The position numbers were made by a program, and so were the translations under genes. Positions 25,148-35,526 of a DNA stretch of 64,000 bases are shown here, piece after piece. Within the stretch, counting starts at the first letter, position 1. Each line of letters starts with the position of its first letter. The stretch is from JBGSUZ01 sp963677505 (GTDB lineage: Bacteria; Bacillota; Clostridia; Peptostreptococcales; Acidaminobacteraceae), in assembly GCA_963677505.2 (NCBI GenBank), contig CAXXWB010000037.1, forward strand, positions 62,001 to 126,000. The letters run 5' to 3'. Under the pieces are notes generated by a model that was not told the origin of the DNA, did not search any database, and saw only the letters and a program-made list of their open reading frames with translations.

Positions 25148-26851
25148 ATGTTTGATTTTAAAAATGCAGTTGCAGACATGATTATGAAACAAACTGAAGG
25201 ACTCAATATCGATGAGATTCAATCAGCTTTAGAAATACCTAAGAATCCAGAAATGGGTGATTTAGCTTTCCCGTGCTTTAAACTGGCTAAGACATTGAGA
25301 AAGGCACCACCGGTAATTGCTACGGAACTGGCAGAGAAAATAACGCCTAATGAAGTCGTAGATCATGTAGATGCAGTGGCGGGTTACATCAACTTCACAT
25401 TCAACAAAGGATTTTTAGCAAAATCAGTTTTGATGACCATCCTAGAGGAAAAAGATCAATTTGGATCGTCAACTCTAGGCAATGGAAAAAAAGCAATTGT
25501 TGAGTTTTCATCAACTAATATTGCAAAGCCTTTCCATATGGGACATATCCGTTCGACAATGATTGGAAATGCTCTATACCGTATTCATCAATTTTTAGGA
25601 TATGAAACAATTGGTATTAACCACCTTGGGGACTACGGGACTCAATTTGGTAAACTGATTGTGGCTTATAAAAAATGGGGCAATAAAGAATTGGTAGAAG
25701 CCAATCCAATTCCAGAATTGTTGACATTATACGTTAAGTTCCATGAACTTGCCGAAACAGACCCTTCTTACGACGATGAAGCAAGAGCTTGGTTTAGAAA
25801 GCTTGAAGAAAACGATGCAGAAGCCTACGAATTATGGTCTTGGTTTAGAGAAGTCAGCCTAAAAGAATTTGACCGCGTTTACACCATGCTAGATGTTCAT
25901 TTTGACTCTTATGCAGGTGAAAGTTTCTATTCTGATAAAATGCCTGCAGTTCTCACAGAAATGAGAGAAAAAGGGTTAATGCAACCATCAGAAGGAGCAG
26001 AAATTGTTGATTTGGAGCCTTACGGCATGCCACCAGCGCTTATCACAAAGAAAGACGGCTCTTCCCTATACATTACGCGGGATATTGCTGCATCTATTTA
26101 TAGAAAAAATCATTACAATTTTGATAAGAATATTTATGTCGTTGGTTCCGCTCAAAAACTCCATTTCCAACAATGGATGAAAATTGTAGAGTTAATGGGA
26201 CGTGAATGGGTCAAAAATTGTATTCACGTTGAATTCGGAATGGTTGCTCTTGAAGAAGGTTCAATGTCAACGCGTTCAGGTAGAATCGTCTTCTTAGAAG
26301 ATGTTTTAAATACAGCGGTAGAAAAAACGAGACAAATCATTGAAGATAAAAATCCAAACCTTGAAAATAAAGAAGGTGTGGCAAAAGCTGTAGGGATTGG
26401 TGCAATTGTCTTCCAAGAACTCTCGAACAATCGTATTAAAGATTATACCTTCTCTTGGGAAAAATCTTTGGCTTTTGAAGGTGAAACAGGTCCTTACGTT
26501 CAATATACTCATGCGAGAGCCTGCAGTGTTATTCGTAAAGCCCCGCAAAATTGGAATGCAGAACAAGCGGACTATAATCTTTTAAAAGAAAAGGCCGAAG
26601 TTGAAGTCTTAAGATTGCTCAGAAGATTCCCAGAAGTAGTTCAAGACGCAGGGGAAAAATATGAACCTTCGTTGATAACAAGATATATTGTAGATTTAGC
26701 TCAAACCTTTAACCGATTCTATCATGATCACCCGATTTTAGTAGAAGACCAAGCATTATCCTTTGCGAGAATCGCATTGGTTAATGGTGTAAGACAAACA
26801 TTGAAAAATGGTTTGTACTTAATTTCGCTAAAAGCACCGGAAAGAATGTAA
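25148..26851 (+). CDS. argS: arginyl-tRNA synthetase
   Basis: A 567-residue class I synthetase. The HIGH-type motif is seen as FHMGHIRSTMIGN after SSTNIAKP, and the KMSKS-type loop is degenerate (GSMSTRSG), as is common in this enzyme. The C-terminal helical domain ends RQTLKNGLYLISLKAPERM. The ATG at 25148 lies six bases after AGGAGGT; a longer in-frame extension runs back into the T-box terminator and is rejected. Confidence 0.97.
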   Translation: MFDFKNAVADMIMKQTEGLNIDEIQSALEIPKNPEMGDLAFPCFKLAKTLRKAPPVIATELAEKITPNEVVDHVDAVAGYINFTFNKGFLAKSVLMTILEEKDQFGSSTLGNGKKAIVEFSSTNIAKPFHMGHIRSTMIGNALYRIHQFLGYETIGINHLGDYGTQFGKLIVAYKKWGNKELVEANPIPELLTLYVKFHELAETDPSYDDEARAWFRKLEENDAEAYELWSWFREVSLKEFDRVYTMLDVHFDSYAGESFYSDKMPAVLTEMREKGLMQPSEGAEIVDLEPYGMPPALITKKDGSSLYITRDIAASIYRKNHYNFDKNIYVVGSAQKLHFQQWMKIVELMGREWVKNCIHVEFGMVALEEGSMSTRSGRIVFLEDVLNTAVEKTRQIIEDKNPNLENKEGVAKAVGIGAIVFQELSNNRIKDYTFSWEKSLAFEGETGPYVQYTHARACSVIRKAPQNWNAEQADYNLLKEKAEVEVLRLLRRFPEVVQDAGEKYEPSLITRYIVDLAQTFNRFYHDHPILVEDQALSFARIALVNGVRQTLKNGLYLISLKAPERM

Positions 26852-26874
26852 TATAAAAAGAACGTAATATATTT

Positions 26875-26920
26875 GGAATCCTGTCGCAATGCCTATTGCA
26901 ACAGGATTCCTTTCTTTTTC
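26875..26920 (+). terminator. terminator after argS
   Basis: GGAATCCTGT pairs with ACAGGATTCC, with GCAAT/ATTGC extending the stem, followed by TTTCTTTTT. Confidence 0.88.
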
Positions 26921-26924
26921 CATT

Positions 26925-26954
26925 AAGGACGTATAAATTGGAGTATGATATAAT
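26925..26954 (+). promoter_or_regulatory. candidate promoter of the bshC operon
   Basis: A perfect TATAAT is at 26949-26954. The -35 position holds only AAGGAC-like sequence, so the assignment rests mostly on the -10 and on its place after a terminator. Confidence 0.4.
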
Positions 26955-27015
26955 AATAGAATGGAATGAATTTTATCGTATTCAAAGAATAACGAAAGAT
27001 AGGGGACAACCATAT

Positions 27016-28671
27016 ATGAGTACCTACACAATTTTTAAAGGCGCTTCAAAGGCCTATGTAGACAATGATCCAAAGATGAATGCGTTGTATCCGTTAAATT
27101 TTAATAGACCAGAAGATTTTAAATATAGAATTGAATGGTTGGATAACCGAGAGGCGTGGATTGCCTCTGAAAAAGTTGCTGAGGTTCTAAAAAACTATAA
27201 TCAAAGTCTTGGCTGCGGGTCACTAACACAAGATAATATTGAAGCTCTACGAGAGGGCGCCCTTGCAGTTGTAACGGGTCAGCAAGCTGGCGTATTTACA
27301 GGGGCCCTTTACACGGTTTATAAAGCCATCACAGCTATTAAATTAGCTAAAGAATTGTCCAAAGAATACAACCGAAAAGTGATTCCTATATTTTGGATTG
27401 CATCAGAAGATCACGACTTTCAAGAAATACACTTGTTGAAGCATTTTGCCGATGGAAAGGTCAATACGTATTCTATCGATAAAAAAGCTTCAGACGTCAT
27501 TCAAAAGTATGTTCCTCAAAATATGAAACAGGGACAAATGAAAGCTTCTATTGGGCATTTAAAGGTAACGCCGGAGGTCTTCCAAACGGTTGAAACCCTT
27601 CTAAACCAAGCGGCTCAAGATGAAATAGAGAATCTTGAAACCCTTCTTAAGACCACCTTGTTAGAGAATGACACCCTCAGCAATTGGTTTGGCAGATTGA
27701 TGATGAAACTCTTCAATGAGTATGGCTTAGTTTTTGTTGACCCTATGCTCACAGAGCTTAGAGCCCTTGAAGTACCCATGTTTGAGAGAACTTTAGATGC
27801 CAATGAAGAAATAGTCAAAGCCCTTGAGACACAAAAAGAAAAGGTTGAAGCCCTTGGATTTAAACCTTCTTTAGACTTCGACAGCACAGGTCTTAATCTC
27901 TTCTATTACATAAATGGAGAGAGACTGCCTATCAAAAAGACAGAGGGTATGTGGACGGTTCAACATCAGCAGGAGACATTAGCCTTTTCGGAGATAGAAC
28001 TGATTGCTATGATGAGAAATGAGCCAAATCGCTTCAGTACCAATGTGGTATTAAGACCAATCGTTCAAGATATGCTCTTTAATACAGTCGCCTACATTGG
28101 TGGACCTGGTGAAATTGCCTACTACAGTCAGTTGGCACAAGTGTATTCACAATTTAATTTAGAAATGCCTATTATTTACCCAAGGGAGAACTTTACAGTA
28201 ATCACCGAAGAACTCTCAGAAAAAATGGGAAGTTTAAATGTAGAGGCAGAAGCCTTTTTAATTTGTGGCGTAGAAGCTGTAAGAGATAAGGTATTGGATT
28301 TAAAAGATGATATACGTATTGACGACACCTTTAACCAGTACATTAAGAGTATCAGCGAAGGTTATGACCAATTGGTCGCGGAAATAGAGAAAATCAGCCC
28401 AGAAATTCGTAGCCTTACGGAAAAGAATAAGGGTATGATTATAAATCAAGTGGCATATCTTCAAGAAAAAGCACACCGTTTCCACAGAAGAAATCACAAA
28501 GATCTTTTAAAATCTTTAAGCGATGTAGAAATGCAACTGGTTCCAGAAGGTGGCTTACAAGAAAGAACCCTTAGCGTATTACAATACTACGGAAAACAAG
28601 GAGAATCTTTCATCGATTATTTACTTAACGAATTACCTTTAGATCACAAACACCGTATTATCAGACTATAG
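27016..28671 (+). CDS. bshC: bacillithiol biosynthesis protein BshC (cysteine-adding enzyme)
   Basis: BshC adds cysteine to glucosaminyl-malate, the last step of bacillithiol synthesis. The 551-residue protein shows the family segments VVTGQQAGVFTGALYTVYKAITAI, FWIASEDHDFQEIHLL and AYIGGPGEIAYYSQLAQVYSQF, and ends with the coiled-coil HRRNHKD region. I start at 27016 (MSTYTIFKGAS), preceded by AGGGGA. bshA follows 14 bases downstream, which strongly supports the assignment. Confidence 0.93.
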   Translation: MSTYTIFKGASKAYVDNDPKMNALYPLNFNRPEDFKYRIEWLDNREAWIASEKVAEVLKNYNQSLGCGSLTQDNIEALREGALAVVTGQQAGVFTGALYTVYKAITAIKLAKELSKEYNRKVIPIFWIASEDHDFQEIHLLKHFADGKVNTYSIDKKASDVIQKYVPQNMKQGQMKASIGHLKVTPEVFQTVETLLNQAAQDEIENLETLLKTTLLENDTLSNWFGRLMMKLFNEYGLVFVDPMLTELRALEVPMFERTLDANEEIVKALETQKEKVEALGFKPSLDFDSTGLNLFYYINGERLPIKKTEGMWTVQHQQETLAFSEIELIAMMRNEPNRFSTNVVLRPIVQDMLFNTVAYIGGPGEIAYYSQLAQVYSQFNLEMPIIYPRENFTVITEELSEKMGSLNVEAEAFLICGVEAVRDKVLDLKDDIRIDDTFNQYIKSISEGYDQLVAEIEKISPEIRSLTEKNKGMIINQVAYLQEKAHRFHRRNHKDLLKSLSDVEMQLVPEGGLQERTLSVLQYYGKQGESFIDYLLNELPLDHKHRIIRL

Positions 28672-28685
28672 AAGGACGTGTCATT

Positions 28686-29810
28686 ATGAAAATAGGAATC
28701 TGTTGTTATCCATCTTATGGTGGAAGTGGCGTAGTTGCAACAGAATTGGGTATCCATTTGGCGAAGCGAGGACATGAAGTACATTTCATTACTTATGATA
28801 AACCTTTTCGACTAGGGGAATTTCACCCAAATGTGTATTACCATGTATTTGAAACGCCTAATTACCCAGTGTTTAAGCATCCGCCATATATCATGGCTTT
28901 GGCCAATAAAATATACGAAGTGGCAAAAAGAGAATCTTTAGATATTATCCATGCACATTATGCTGTTCCTCACGCTACTGCTATTTTTCTCGCCAAACAG
29001 ATGTTAGGTGGGAAAATTAAAACAGTGACCACCCTCCACGGAACGGACGTGACCATTATGTCTGAGGACCCTGCGCTTAAAGAAATTACAGAGTTTAGTT
29101 CAAACTCTTGCGATGCCCTAACGGCAGTTTCGGAAGATTTAAGAAAACAGACCTTAGATACTTTAAATATAAAGCTACCAATCAGTACCATTTACAATTT
29201 TGTAGATTCTAAAGAATATACAAGGGAATGTACTTGTGACGTTCGGAGTTGTATGAAAATTGGTCCAGAGGAAAAAGTACTGATTCATGTATCAAACTTT
29301 AGACCTGTGAAGCGAATCAAAGACGTGATGGAAGTTTTTAATGGTGTATTGAAAGAAGTCTCCGCCCATTTATTACTAGTAGGAGATGGTCCGGATATTC
29401 GTATTGCTTACGATTTTGCAGATCAAATGAACATCAGAGATCGGGTTCATTTCTTAGGCAAACAGAACAATGTAGTCTCATTGCTATCTTGTAGCCAATT
29501 ATTTTTACTGCCATCAGAAAAGGAAAGTTTTGGGCTAGCGGCTCTTGAAGCTATGTCCTGTGAAGTCCCTGTCATCGCCACCAAAACTGGTGGTATTCCA
29601 GAAGTGGTCATTCATGGAGAAACAGGATTTTTATCAGACATTGGAGATGTAGAAGATATGACTAGAAATGCTGTTAAGCTCTTAAAGGATACCGAGCTAC
29701 ATCAGCAATTTGCCAAAAGAGGACGGGTCCACGTTTCGGAACACTTCAATGAGCGGTCAATTGTGGATCAGTATATTGAGCTTTATCAATCTTTACTGGA
29801 CCAGGACTAA
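28686..29810 (+). CDS. bshA: N-acetyl-alpha-D-glucosaminyl L-malate synthase BshA
   Basis: A 374-residue GT4 glycosyltransferase that joins N-acetylglucosamine from UDP-GlcNAc to L-malate, the first step in bacillithiol synthesis. The start MKIGICCYPSYGGSGVVATELG, the HAHYAVPHA and TTLHGTDVTIM segments and the late EKESFGLAALEAMSCEVPVIA are diagnostic of BshA within GT4. It is paired with bshC. The deacetylase BshB is not in this window. Confidence 0.93.
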   Translation: MKIGICCYPSYGGSGVVATELGIHLAKRGHEVHFITYDKPFRLGEFHPNVYYHVFETPNYPVFKHPPYIMALANKIYEVAKRESLDIIHAHYAVPHATAIFLAKQMLGGKIKTVTTLHGTDVTIMSEDPALKEITEFSSNSCDALTAVSEDLRKQTLDTLNIKLPISTIYNFVDSKEYTRECTCDVRSCMKIGPEEKVLIHVSNFRPVKRIKDVMEVFNGVLKEVSAHLLLVGDGPDIRIAYDFADQMNIRDRVHFLGKQNNVVSLLSCSQLFLLPSEKESFGLAALEAMSCEVPVIATKTGGIPEVVIHGETGFLSDIGDVEDMTRNAVKLLKDTELHQQFAKRGRVHVSEHFNERSIVDQYIELYQSLLDQD

Positions 29811-29837
29811 GAAGAGGTTATCTCAACGAGGAGCGCT

Positions 29838-31634
29838 ATGAAAATTATTTTAACTACCCTTAACTCAAAATTTACACATACCTCATTAGCCCTACGACTG
29901 ATAGGAAACTGGCTTAACGAGAGAAATATTCCTTCCAAATGGTTGGAATATACCATTAATACACCCATCTATCAAATCATTGGTGACCTATACCGAGAAC
30001 AGCCGGACTTACTAATTTTTTCAGTCTATATCTGGAATGGCAGAGAAACAAGAATGATTGCCAATGAATTAAAGAAACTTCTTCCCAATTGTAGAATCGT
30101 CTTTGGGGGGCCAGAAGTGAGTTTTGACAGCATACCCGAATTGGAAAAGAATTTATATATCGATGCAATCGTCTTTGGAGAAGGGGAACGGGCTGTAGAG
30201 CAACTCATTCAAGAATGGACTAAATCAGCGGATAGTGTCCACTTGGAGTCGGTCTCTGGGCTGACGTGGCGAAATAAAGGCCAAGTTATCATGAACGGAC
30301 CCCAAGAGCCCCTCAATATGGACCTATTGGCCTTTCCTTACCCAGATTTGGATAAATTAAATAATCGCATACTTTATTATGAGTCTTCAAGAGGCTGTCC
30401 ATTTAACTGTAGTTATTGCCTTTCTTCAGCAACTAAAGGTGTGCGGTTTAAAAGTGATGAAGCCTTTGAGGCAGACATGCTTCGCTTTTTAGAAGCAAAG
30501 GTCATGCAAGTCAAATTTATTGACCGAACGTTTAACGCAGACCCTAAACGGGGTTTACGCCTTTGGAAATGGCTGGCGGCACATGATAATGGCATAACCA
30601 ATTTCCATTTTGAAATTACAGCAGAATTACTTAGACAAGAGGATTTGAACTTTCTTAGCCAGCTAAGACCAGGACTCTTCCAGTTTGAAATCGGTATACA
30701 AACCACCATGAAAGAAGCCTCAGAGGCAGTTAATCGGAGGCTGAGCTTCGATAATTTAAAAATACCAGTAATCGCCCTATTGGCATCTGGGAATGTACAC
30801 GTACACTTGGACTTAATAGCAGGCCTTCCCAATGAGTCCTATGAGAGATTTCTTCAGTCTTTTGACGAATGTATACAGTTTAGACCCTCAAGTTCTCCAA
30901 CTGGGTTTTTTAAAATTGATTAAAGGTTCCCAGATTAGAAAACAAGTCCAAGAACATGGGTATGTTTATGAAGATTATCAACCTTATGAGGTTTTACAGA
31001 CCAAGTGTCTAGGTTTTGATAAATTATTGATCCTAAAGGACATAGAAGTTGCCTTGGAATGCCTTCATAACAGCAAAAGGGTTCAAGCGAACCTTAGCTT
31101 TTGTTTTTAAAAAGCTTTGAAAAACCTTCTAAATTTTATGAAGCTTTTGGTCAGTGGTTACGGGATACGGGTGAACTGAGTGAAGCCATCAAGGCTGAAA
31201 AATGGTACGAACTGGTTTGGAGGTTCATGAATAGAGCTGTTGAAGAAAACCTAAATGAAAGCACTTCTCTTAACGGCAAAACAGAACTTAAACTCTGTTT
31301 ATTATTAGACTACATGTCATCTTTAGGAAAGACCCCACCCCAGTGGTTGCAGGATTCCCTTTGTGTTGAAGTAAAGGAAGATGTATTTGAACTGGCCAAA
31401 TCCAATGACTTAGTTGATAAAATACCTCATTTACAAGACTTTTCACCAAAAGAGCGTGTAAAAAGAATTAGATTTGCAGGAATTGACAAATTAACGACGA
31501 ATTTACTTATAAGTAGCCTTTCTGAACAAGTGGTGATTTCAGAAACAATTAAAATTGACGCAGGTATTATTTTGGTCGATATCAATTACAAGCATCCAGT
31601 CAGTGAACAGCATCCCATTTACATTTATGTATAG
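29838..31634 (+). CDS. B12-binding-domain radical SAM protein (DUF4080), three frameshifts as sequenced
   Basis: A B12-binding-like N-terminal domain (SVYIWNGRETRMIANELK, VFGGPEVSFD, VFGEGERAVEQL) is followed by a radical SAM core with the cluster cysteines in SRGCPFNCSYCLS, and then a DUF4080-type C-terminal domain (VLQLGFLKLIKGSQIRKQ). As given, the frame breaks near 30864-30868 (one extra base), 31079-31081 (extra G) and 31109-31113 (extra A). Removing three bases restores one frame of 597 codons from 29838 to 31634. No in-frame decay is visible otherwise, so sequencing error is the likeliest cause. The substrate is unknown. Confidence 0.85.
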
Positions 31635-31645
31635 GAGTGAGTCCC

Positions 31646-32382
31646 TTGGAAATTATCAGAGATCTTATATCTACCAACAAGAAAATATTCGGAAGAACAG
31701 TAAAGAGTTTTAGTAAAAATTATCTTCTATTTTTGCTTGGAATTGTCTATATGGCAATTCTATTTGCAGGTTCAATGAGCGCGACAATCTTTGGGCCATT
31801 TGCTTCACTGATTATTTTTTTAATTATGGCGGCGGTCATTAGCGACTACTTGTATATTATCAATCAAGTCATTCACAATCGAAAATTCGATATAGACGAT
31901 TTTAAATCGGGATTTAAGATTATTTCAGGAAAGTATACGCATTCCTATTTCTGATTTGGGTAATTCAGTTTGGCATCGATTTGTTATTGGCACCAATTTT
32001 CCCGATTTTTAGAGAATTTTATATGATCGGTGCCATCAATTTATTTATGTTGATTATTTTTAATGCAATACCAGAAACCATTTATCAGAAGTACTATTCA
32101 GAAGGTGACACGGTTGTTTATGCCACTCAGTTTATCAAAGAAAATGCTTTGGAGTGGTTTGCGCCCAATGTCATACTGCTAGGCATTTTATATTTGATCA
32201 GTAGCCGCTTGTCTTTATTTTTAGCGAGTTTGAACCTTTCTATTGTTGGTACCCTCATCAGCTTAGTTCTAGTTTCAGGTATTACAAGTTTTGCAATGAT
32301 TTATAGAGGTTACCTCTTTGAAATGTTGACAACAACCACTAGAAGAAAAAGAGTTTTCATGAACAATATGTATAAAAACTAA
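31646..32382 (+). CDS. membrane protein of unknown function, one frameshift as sequenced
   Basis: A hydrophobic protein with about five or six predicted membrane segments (LYFLLGIVYMAILFAG-like start, LASLIIFLIMAAVI, LIWVIQFGIDLLLAP, LFMLIIFNAI, VGTLISLVLVSGIT). The frame breaks at about 31951 where TTCTGATTTGG lacks one base; adding a C gives SYFLIWVIQFG and a 245-residue protein. I prefer the TTG at 31646, eight bases after GGAG; a GTG at 31637 overlaps that site. I do not recognise the family. It is within the bshC-nadK gene string. Confidence 0.6.
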
Positions 32383-32401
32383 GAAGGAACAGGTGACGAC
32401 T

Positions 32402-33227
32402 ATGCAACGCATACTTTTATATGCCAACAATAAAAAATCGTCCGTTGAAGCCAAGGAAAAATTACATGACCTACTGGTTGAAAATGGCTATGATGTCGTC
32501 ACGGAAAAAGCAGACTTGATCATCGTCATTGGTGGGGATGGCACAATGCTCAGCGCCATTCGGAAGTATAGACTAAAAAAAGTTCCCTTCCTAGGTGTTA
32601 ACACTGGAAGCTTGGGGTTCCTCCCCAGCATACCGCCTAATAATTTAGAAATCATAATAGACATCTTAAAAAGTGAAGATTATCAAATTCAATCCTATCC
32701 ACTCCTTGAAGTGAAGTGTAAAACCGTTCACGGGGATGAAATCGATAGTTATGCCTTTAACGAAATATTGATAAAACATTTGGAACCAAGGTTAATGGAG
32801 GCTAAAATCTATATCAACAATAAACCCTTTAATTATTTTACAGGAGATGGGTTTATTGTATCCACACCCATTGGCGCCACAGGGTATGCTATTTGGGCAG
32901 GAGGCGTTGCCACTCATTCAGAACTGCCCGTCTACCAATTGACACCGCTCAACGCCAATGACAACAGCATCAATCGACCATTGAAGAGCAGTTTGATCGT
33001 TCCTATAGAAACGGTCATTGACTTTCAAATCATTAAATCAAAGTTCAGAGCAGTCATTGTAGCTTGTGATGGCAGAAAAGTGTCTGACGACTTTATCTCA
33101 GAAAATACACGTTTGTGCAGCTCATAAAGAAGTACATATCCTCAGATGGGGAGACTATGATTACTTTGAACTCTATAAAAATAAAATTATCGACAAGAAT
33201 ATCAACAACCGAGTCATCTATGATTAA
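32402..33227 (+). CDS. nadK: NAD kinase, one frameshift as sequenced
   Basis: NAD kinase makes NADP from NAD and is normally essential. The protein has IVIGGDGTMLSAI, NTGSLGFLPSIPP, FNEILIK and the catalytic-fold GDGFIVSTPIGATGYAIWAGG. The frame breaks at the A-run 33102-33105; dropping one A continues into VHILRWGDYDYFELYKNKIID and a stop at 33225, for 274 residues. The ATG at 32402 follows AGGTGA; a GTG nine bases earlier lies within that site. An intact gene is expected in the living cell. Confidence 0.88.
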
Positions 33228-33256
33228 AGATGACGGTTTCTATTAATGGAGGAATC

Positions 33257-34372
33257 ATGTTAGATCAATCTATTGAATCATTATTAAAGAAAAAAGCCGA
33301 TGAAGTGGTCTTCATTGAACTTAAAGAAGGCAAATCCATCCAAATTAAGGATGTAACTTTAGAAGCAGGCTTACCCGTTCCAATCATGTTCAAATATGTG
33401 ATCGATAAAGTAAAAGGCATATCAGAATCGGATATTCAATTAAGAAGTATTATGGAAGCAATGGCGTTCATAGTTGGAATCGATAGTGAGTTTCCCCACA
33501 AGGAAATTTATTTGAAATTCATGAACGGCGTGGATCCGGAATTACATCAAAGTTTATATACACTTGCAATGCAAGCTTTTGAAGATGAAAAGTATATGGA
33601 CGCGGCAATTTATTTTAAATGTGCCTGGGAAATTGACCACAATCACATCGATACCCTCTTTTATTATGCAAGAGCCTGTGAATTGGCAGCTGAAAAAAGT
33701 CGTGAAGATACACCAACAGTAAAACTTTTGGAAGATGAAGCTTTTGAGGTCTTCTCATATATCATAGAAATTCAGCCAGATATGGCATTGGCATATTACC
33801 ATCTTGGCTTCCATATGGTTAATCGCAAGTCTTACAGAGCAGCACAAGGCATTTGGGAGAAAGCAGTTTCTCTCGGCATACACGACGACGCCAAAGAGGA
33901 TATCCTCAAGAACTTAACCCATCTTTGGTCTAGAATACAATATGAAGAAGGGTATACATTAGTCCTAGATGGCTTCCCAGATGAAGGGTTGGTAAAACTT
34001 CTCCCTCTAGAGGAAGATAACCCTGAATGGTGGAACTTAATGTTCTTTATTGGACTCGCGTATCGTCAAAAAGAAGATTATGATGAAGCAATCTATTATT
34101 ATAAGAGAACGCTCAACTTAAATACAGGTCACGTAGATACGTTCAATGAAATTGGACTATGCTATATGAGCATGAAACAATTTGTTTCAGCCCAAGAGTA
34201 TTTTGAAGAAGCCTTAGACTGGACCCTGAGAATAGTGAACTTTTATGTAACTTAGGCATAGTGTTCTTAAATATGGGGACAAAATGATCAAGCCAAGCGC
34301 CTGATAGAGAAGGCTCATCAGATTGATCCAACAGACGAGGTTACATCGGCGTGGTTATCTCACTTGAGTTAG
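33257..34372 (+). CDS. tetratricopeptide-repeat protein, two frameshifts as sequenced
   Basis: A predicted soluble protein with several TPR units after residue 100 (for example SLYTLAMQAFEDEKYMDAAIYFKCAWEID, MALAYYHLGFHMVNRKSYRAAQGIWEKA and FFIGLAYRQKEDYDEAIYYYKRTLNL). The first 100 residues are a separate domain I do not recognise. The frame loses one base near 34220 and gains one in the A-run 34281-34284; correcting both gives LDPENSELLCNLGIVFLNMG and 371 residues ending at 34372. The start at 33257 follows GGAGGA. It is probably a scaffold; its function is unknown. Confidence 0.7.
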
Positions 34373-34405
34373 TACGCGTAAACCAATAGTTAAATCAATT
34401 GATTT

Positions 34406-34450
34406 AAAGACATGAAAGAAGTTTCTTAACAACTTATTTCATGTCTTTTT
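34406..34450 (+). terminator. terminator after the TPR gene
   Basis: AAAGACATGAAA at 34406-34417 pairs with TTTCATGTCTTT at 34437-34448, followed by T-rich sequence. Confidence 0.85.
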
Positions 34451-34468
34451 TAATTCTTCTAAAATTTG

Positions 34469-34497
34469 TTGAATAGTGTCCAAAAATTATGTAAAAT
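34469..34497 (+). promoter_or_regulatory. candidate promoter of ptb-iorAB
   Basis: TTGAAT at 34469-34474, a 17-base spacer and TAAAAT at 34492-34497, between the upstream terminator and ptb. Confidence 0.5.
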
Positions 34498-34574
34498 GAA
34501 GTGAGTTCTAAAAAAAGTAGAAGTCTTCAAAAAAACAACCACTACCATAAATCTTTAGAAAGCGAGGAGCGCTC

Positions 34575-35485
34575 ATGATCAAGAATTTTGAACAGCTCTT
34601 AGAAGCGGCAAAAGCACAAAAGAAAATGAGACTTGCAGTAGCTGCGGCTGAGGATCAAGATGTATTAGGCGCAGCGTAGTTAAAGCAGGGGAAATGGGTT
34701 TAATCGATGCAATCCTTATAGGTGATGAAGCTCAAATCAAACAACTTGCAAGTGAGAACAGTTTTGATTTATCAAAAGCAAGAATCGTTCCCACGGCAGA
34801 TATATATGAATCTGCAAAAGTAGCAGTAAAAATGGTTAAAGACGGAGAAGCAGATTTCTTAATGAAGGGTCTCCTCGATACAGCGGTATTATTGAAAGCC
34901 GTTCTGGACAAAGAAAACGGACTTAGAACAACTAGTCAGTTGTCTCATGTAATGATTTATGATGTACCAAGCTATCACAAATTCATTTACTTAACCGATG
35001 GTGGCATGAACATAGATCCTACTCTTGAGGAAAAAGTTAAAATCGTTAAAAATGCAATAGACGTAGCGAAGGCTCTTGGTGTTGAAACGGTAAAAGTAGC
35101 GTGTATTGCCGCTAAAGAAAAAGTTAACGAAAAAATGCCAGCAACTGTAGACGCTAAAGCTCTTGAAAATATGTGCAAAGAAGGCATATTTGGTCAAGGT
35201 GTTATCGTTGAAGGACCACTTGCAATCGACTTAGCGGTATCAGAAGAAGCTGCAAAAGTGAAAGGTTTCAAAAGTGAAATTGCTGGCGATACAGATATAT
35301 TAATGGTTCCAAACATCGAAGTTGGAAATGGCATTGGAAAAACCATGACCTATATGGCAAAAGCAGAATCGGCTGGTGTCGTGATGGGTGCCAAGGTTCC
35401 GGTTGTTTTGACATCTAGAGCAGATTCTTATGAAGCAAAGCTCAATTCCATTGCATTAGGCAGTGTAGTTGCCGCTAATTTATAA
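34575..35485 (+). CDS. ptb: phosphate butyryltransferase, one frameshift as sequenced
   Basis: The enzyme exchanges CoA for phosphate on butyryl-CoA or a related acyl-CoA, allowing ATP formation through an acyl kinase. The protein shows the phosphotransacylase pattern MGLIDAILIGD, FLMKGLLDTAVLLKAVL, LSHVMIYDVP, GPLAIDLAVS and VPNIEVGNGIGKTMTY. The frame breaks near 34676, where one base (probably G) is missing; correction gives 303 residues, the usual length. The ATG at 34575 follows GAGGAG. No acyl kinase gene is adjacent; iorA follows, suggesting aryl- or branched-acyl-CoA as alternative substrates. Confidence 0.9.
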
Positions 35486-35526
35486 AAGAGTATTTAGTCA
35501 TCATTATTCTACAGGAGTGTGAGAAA

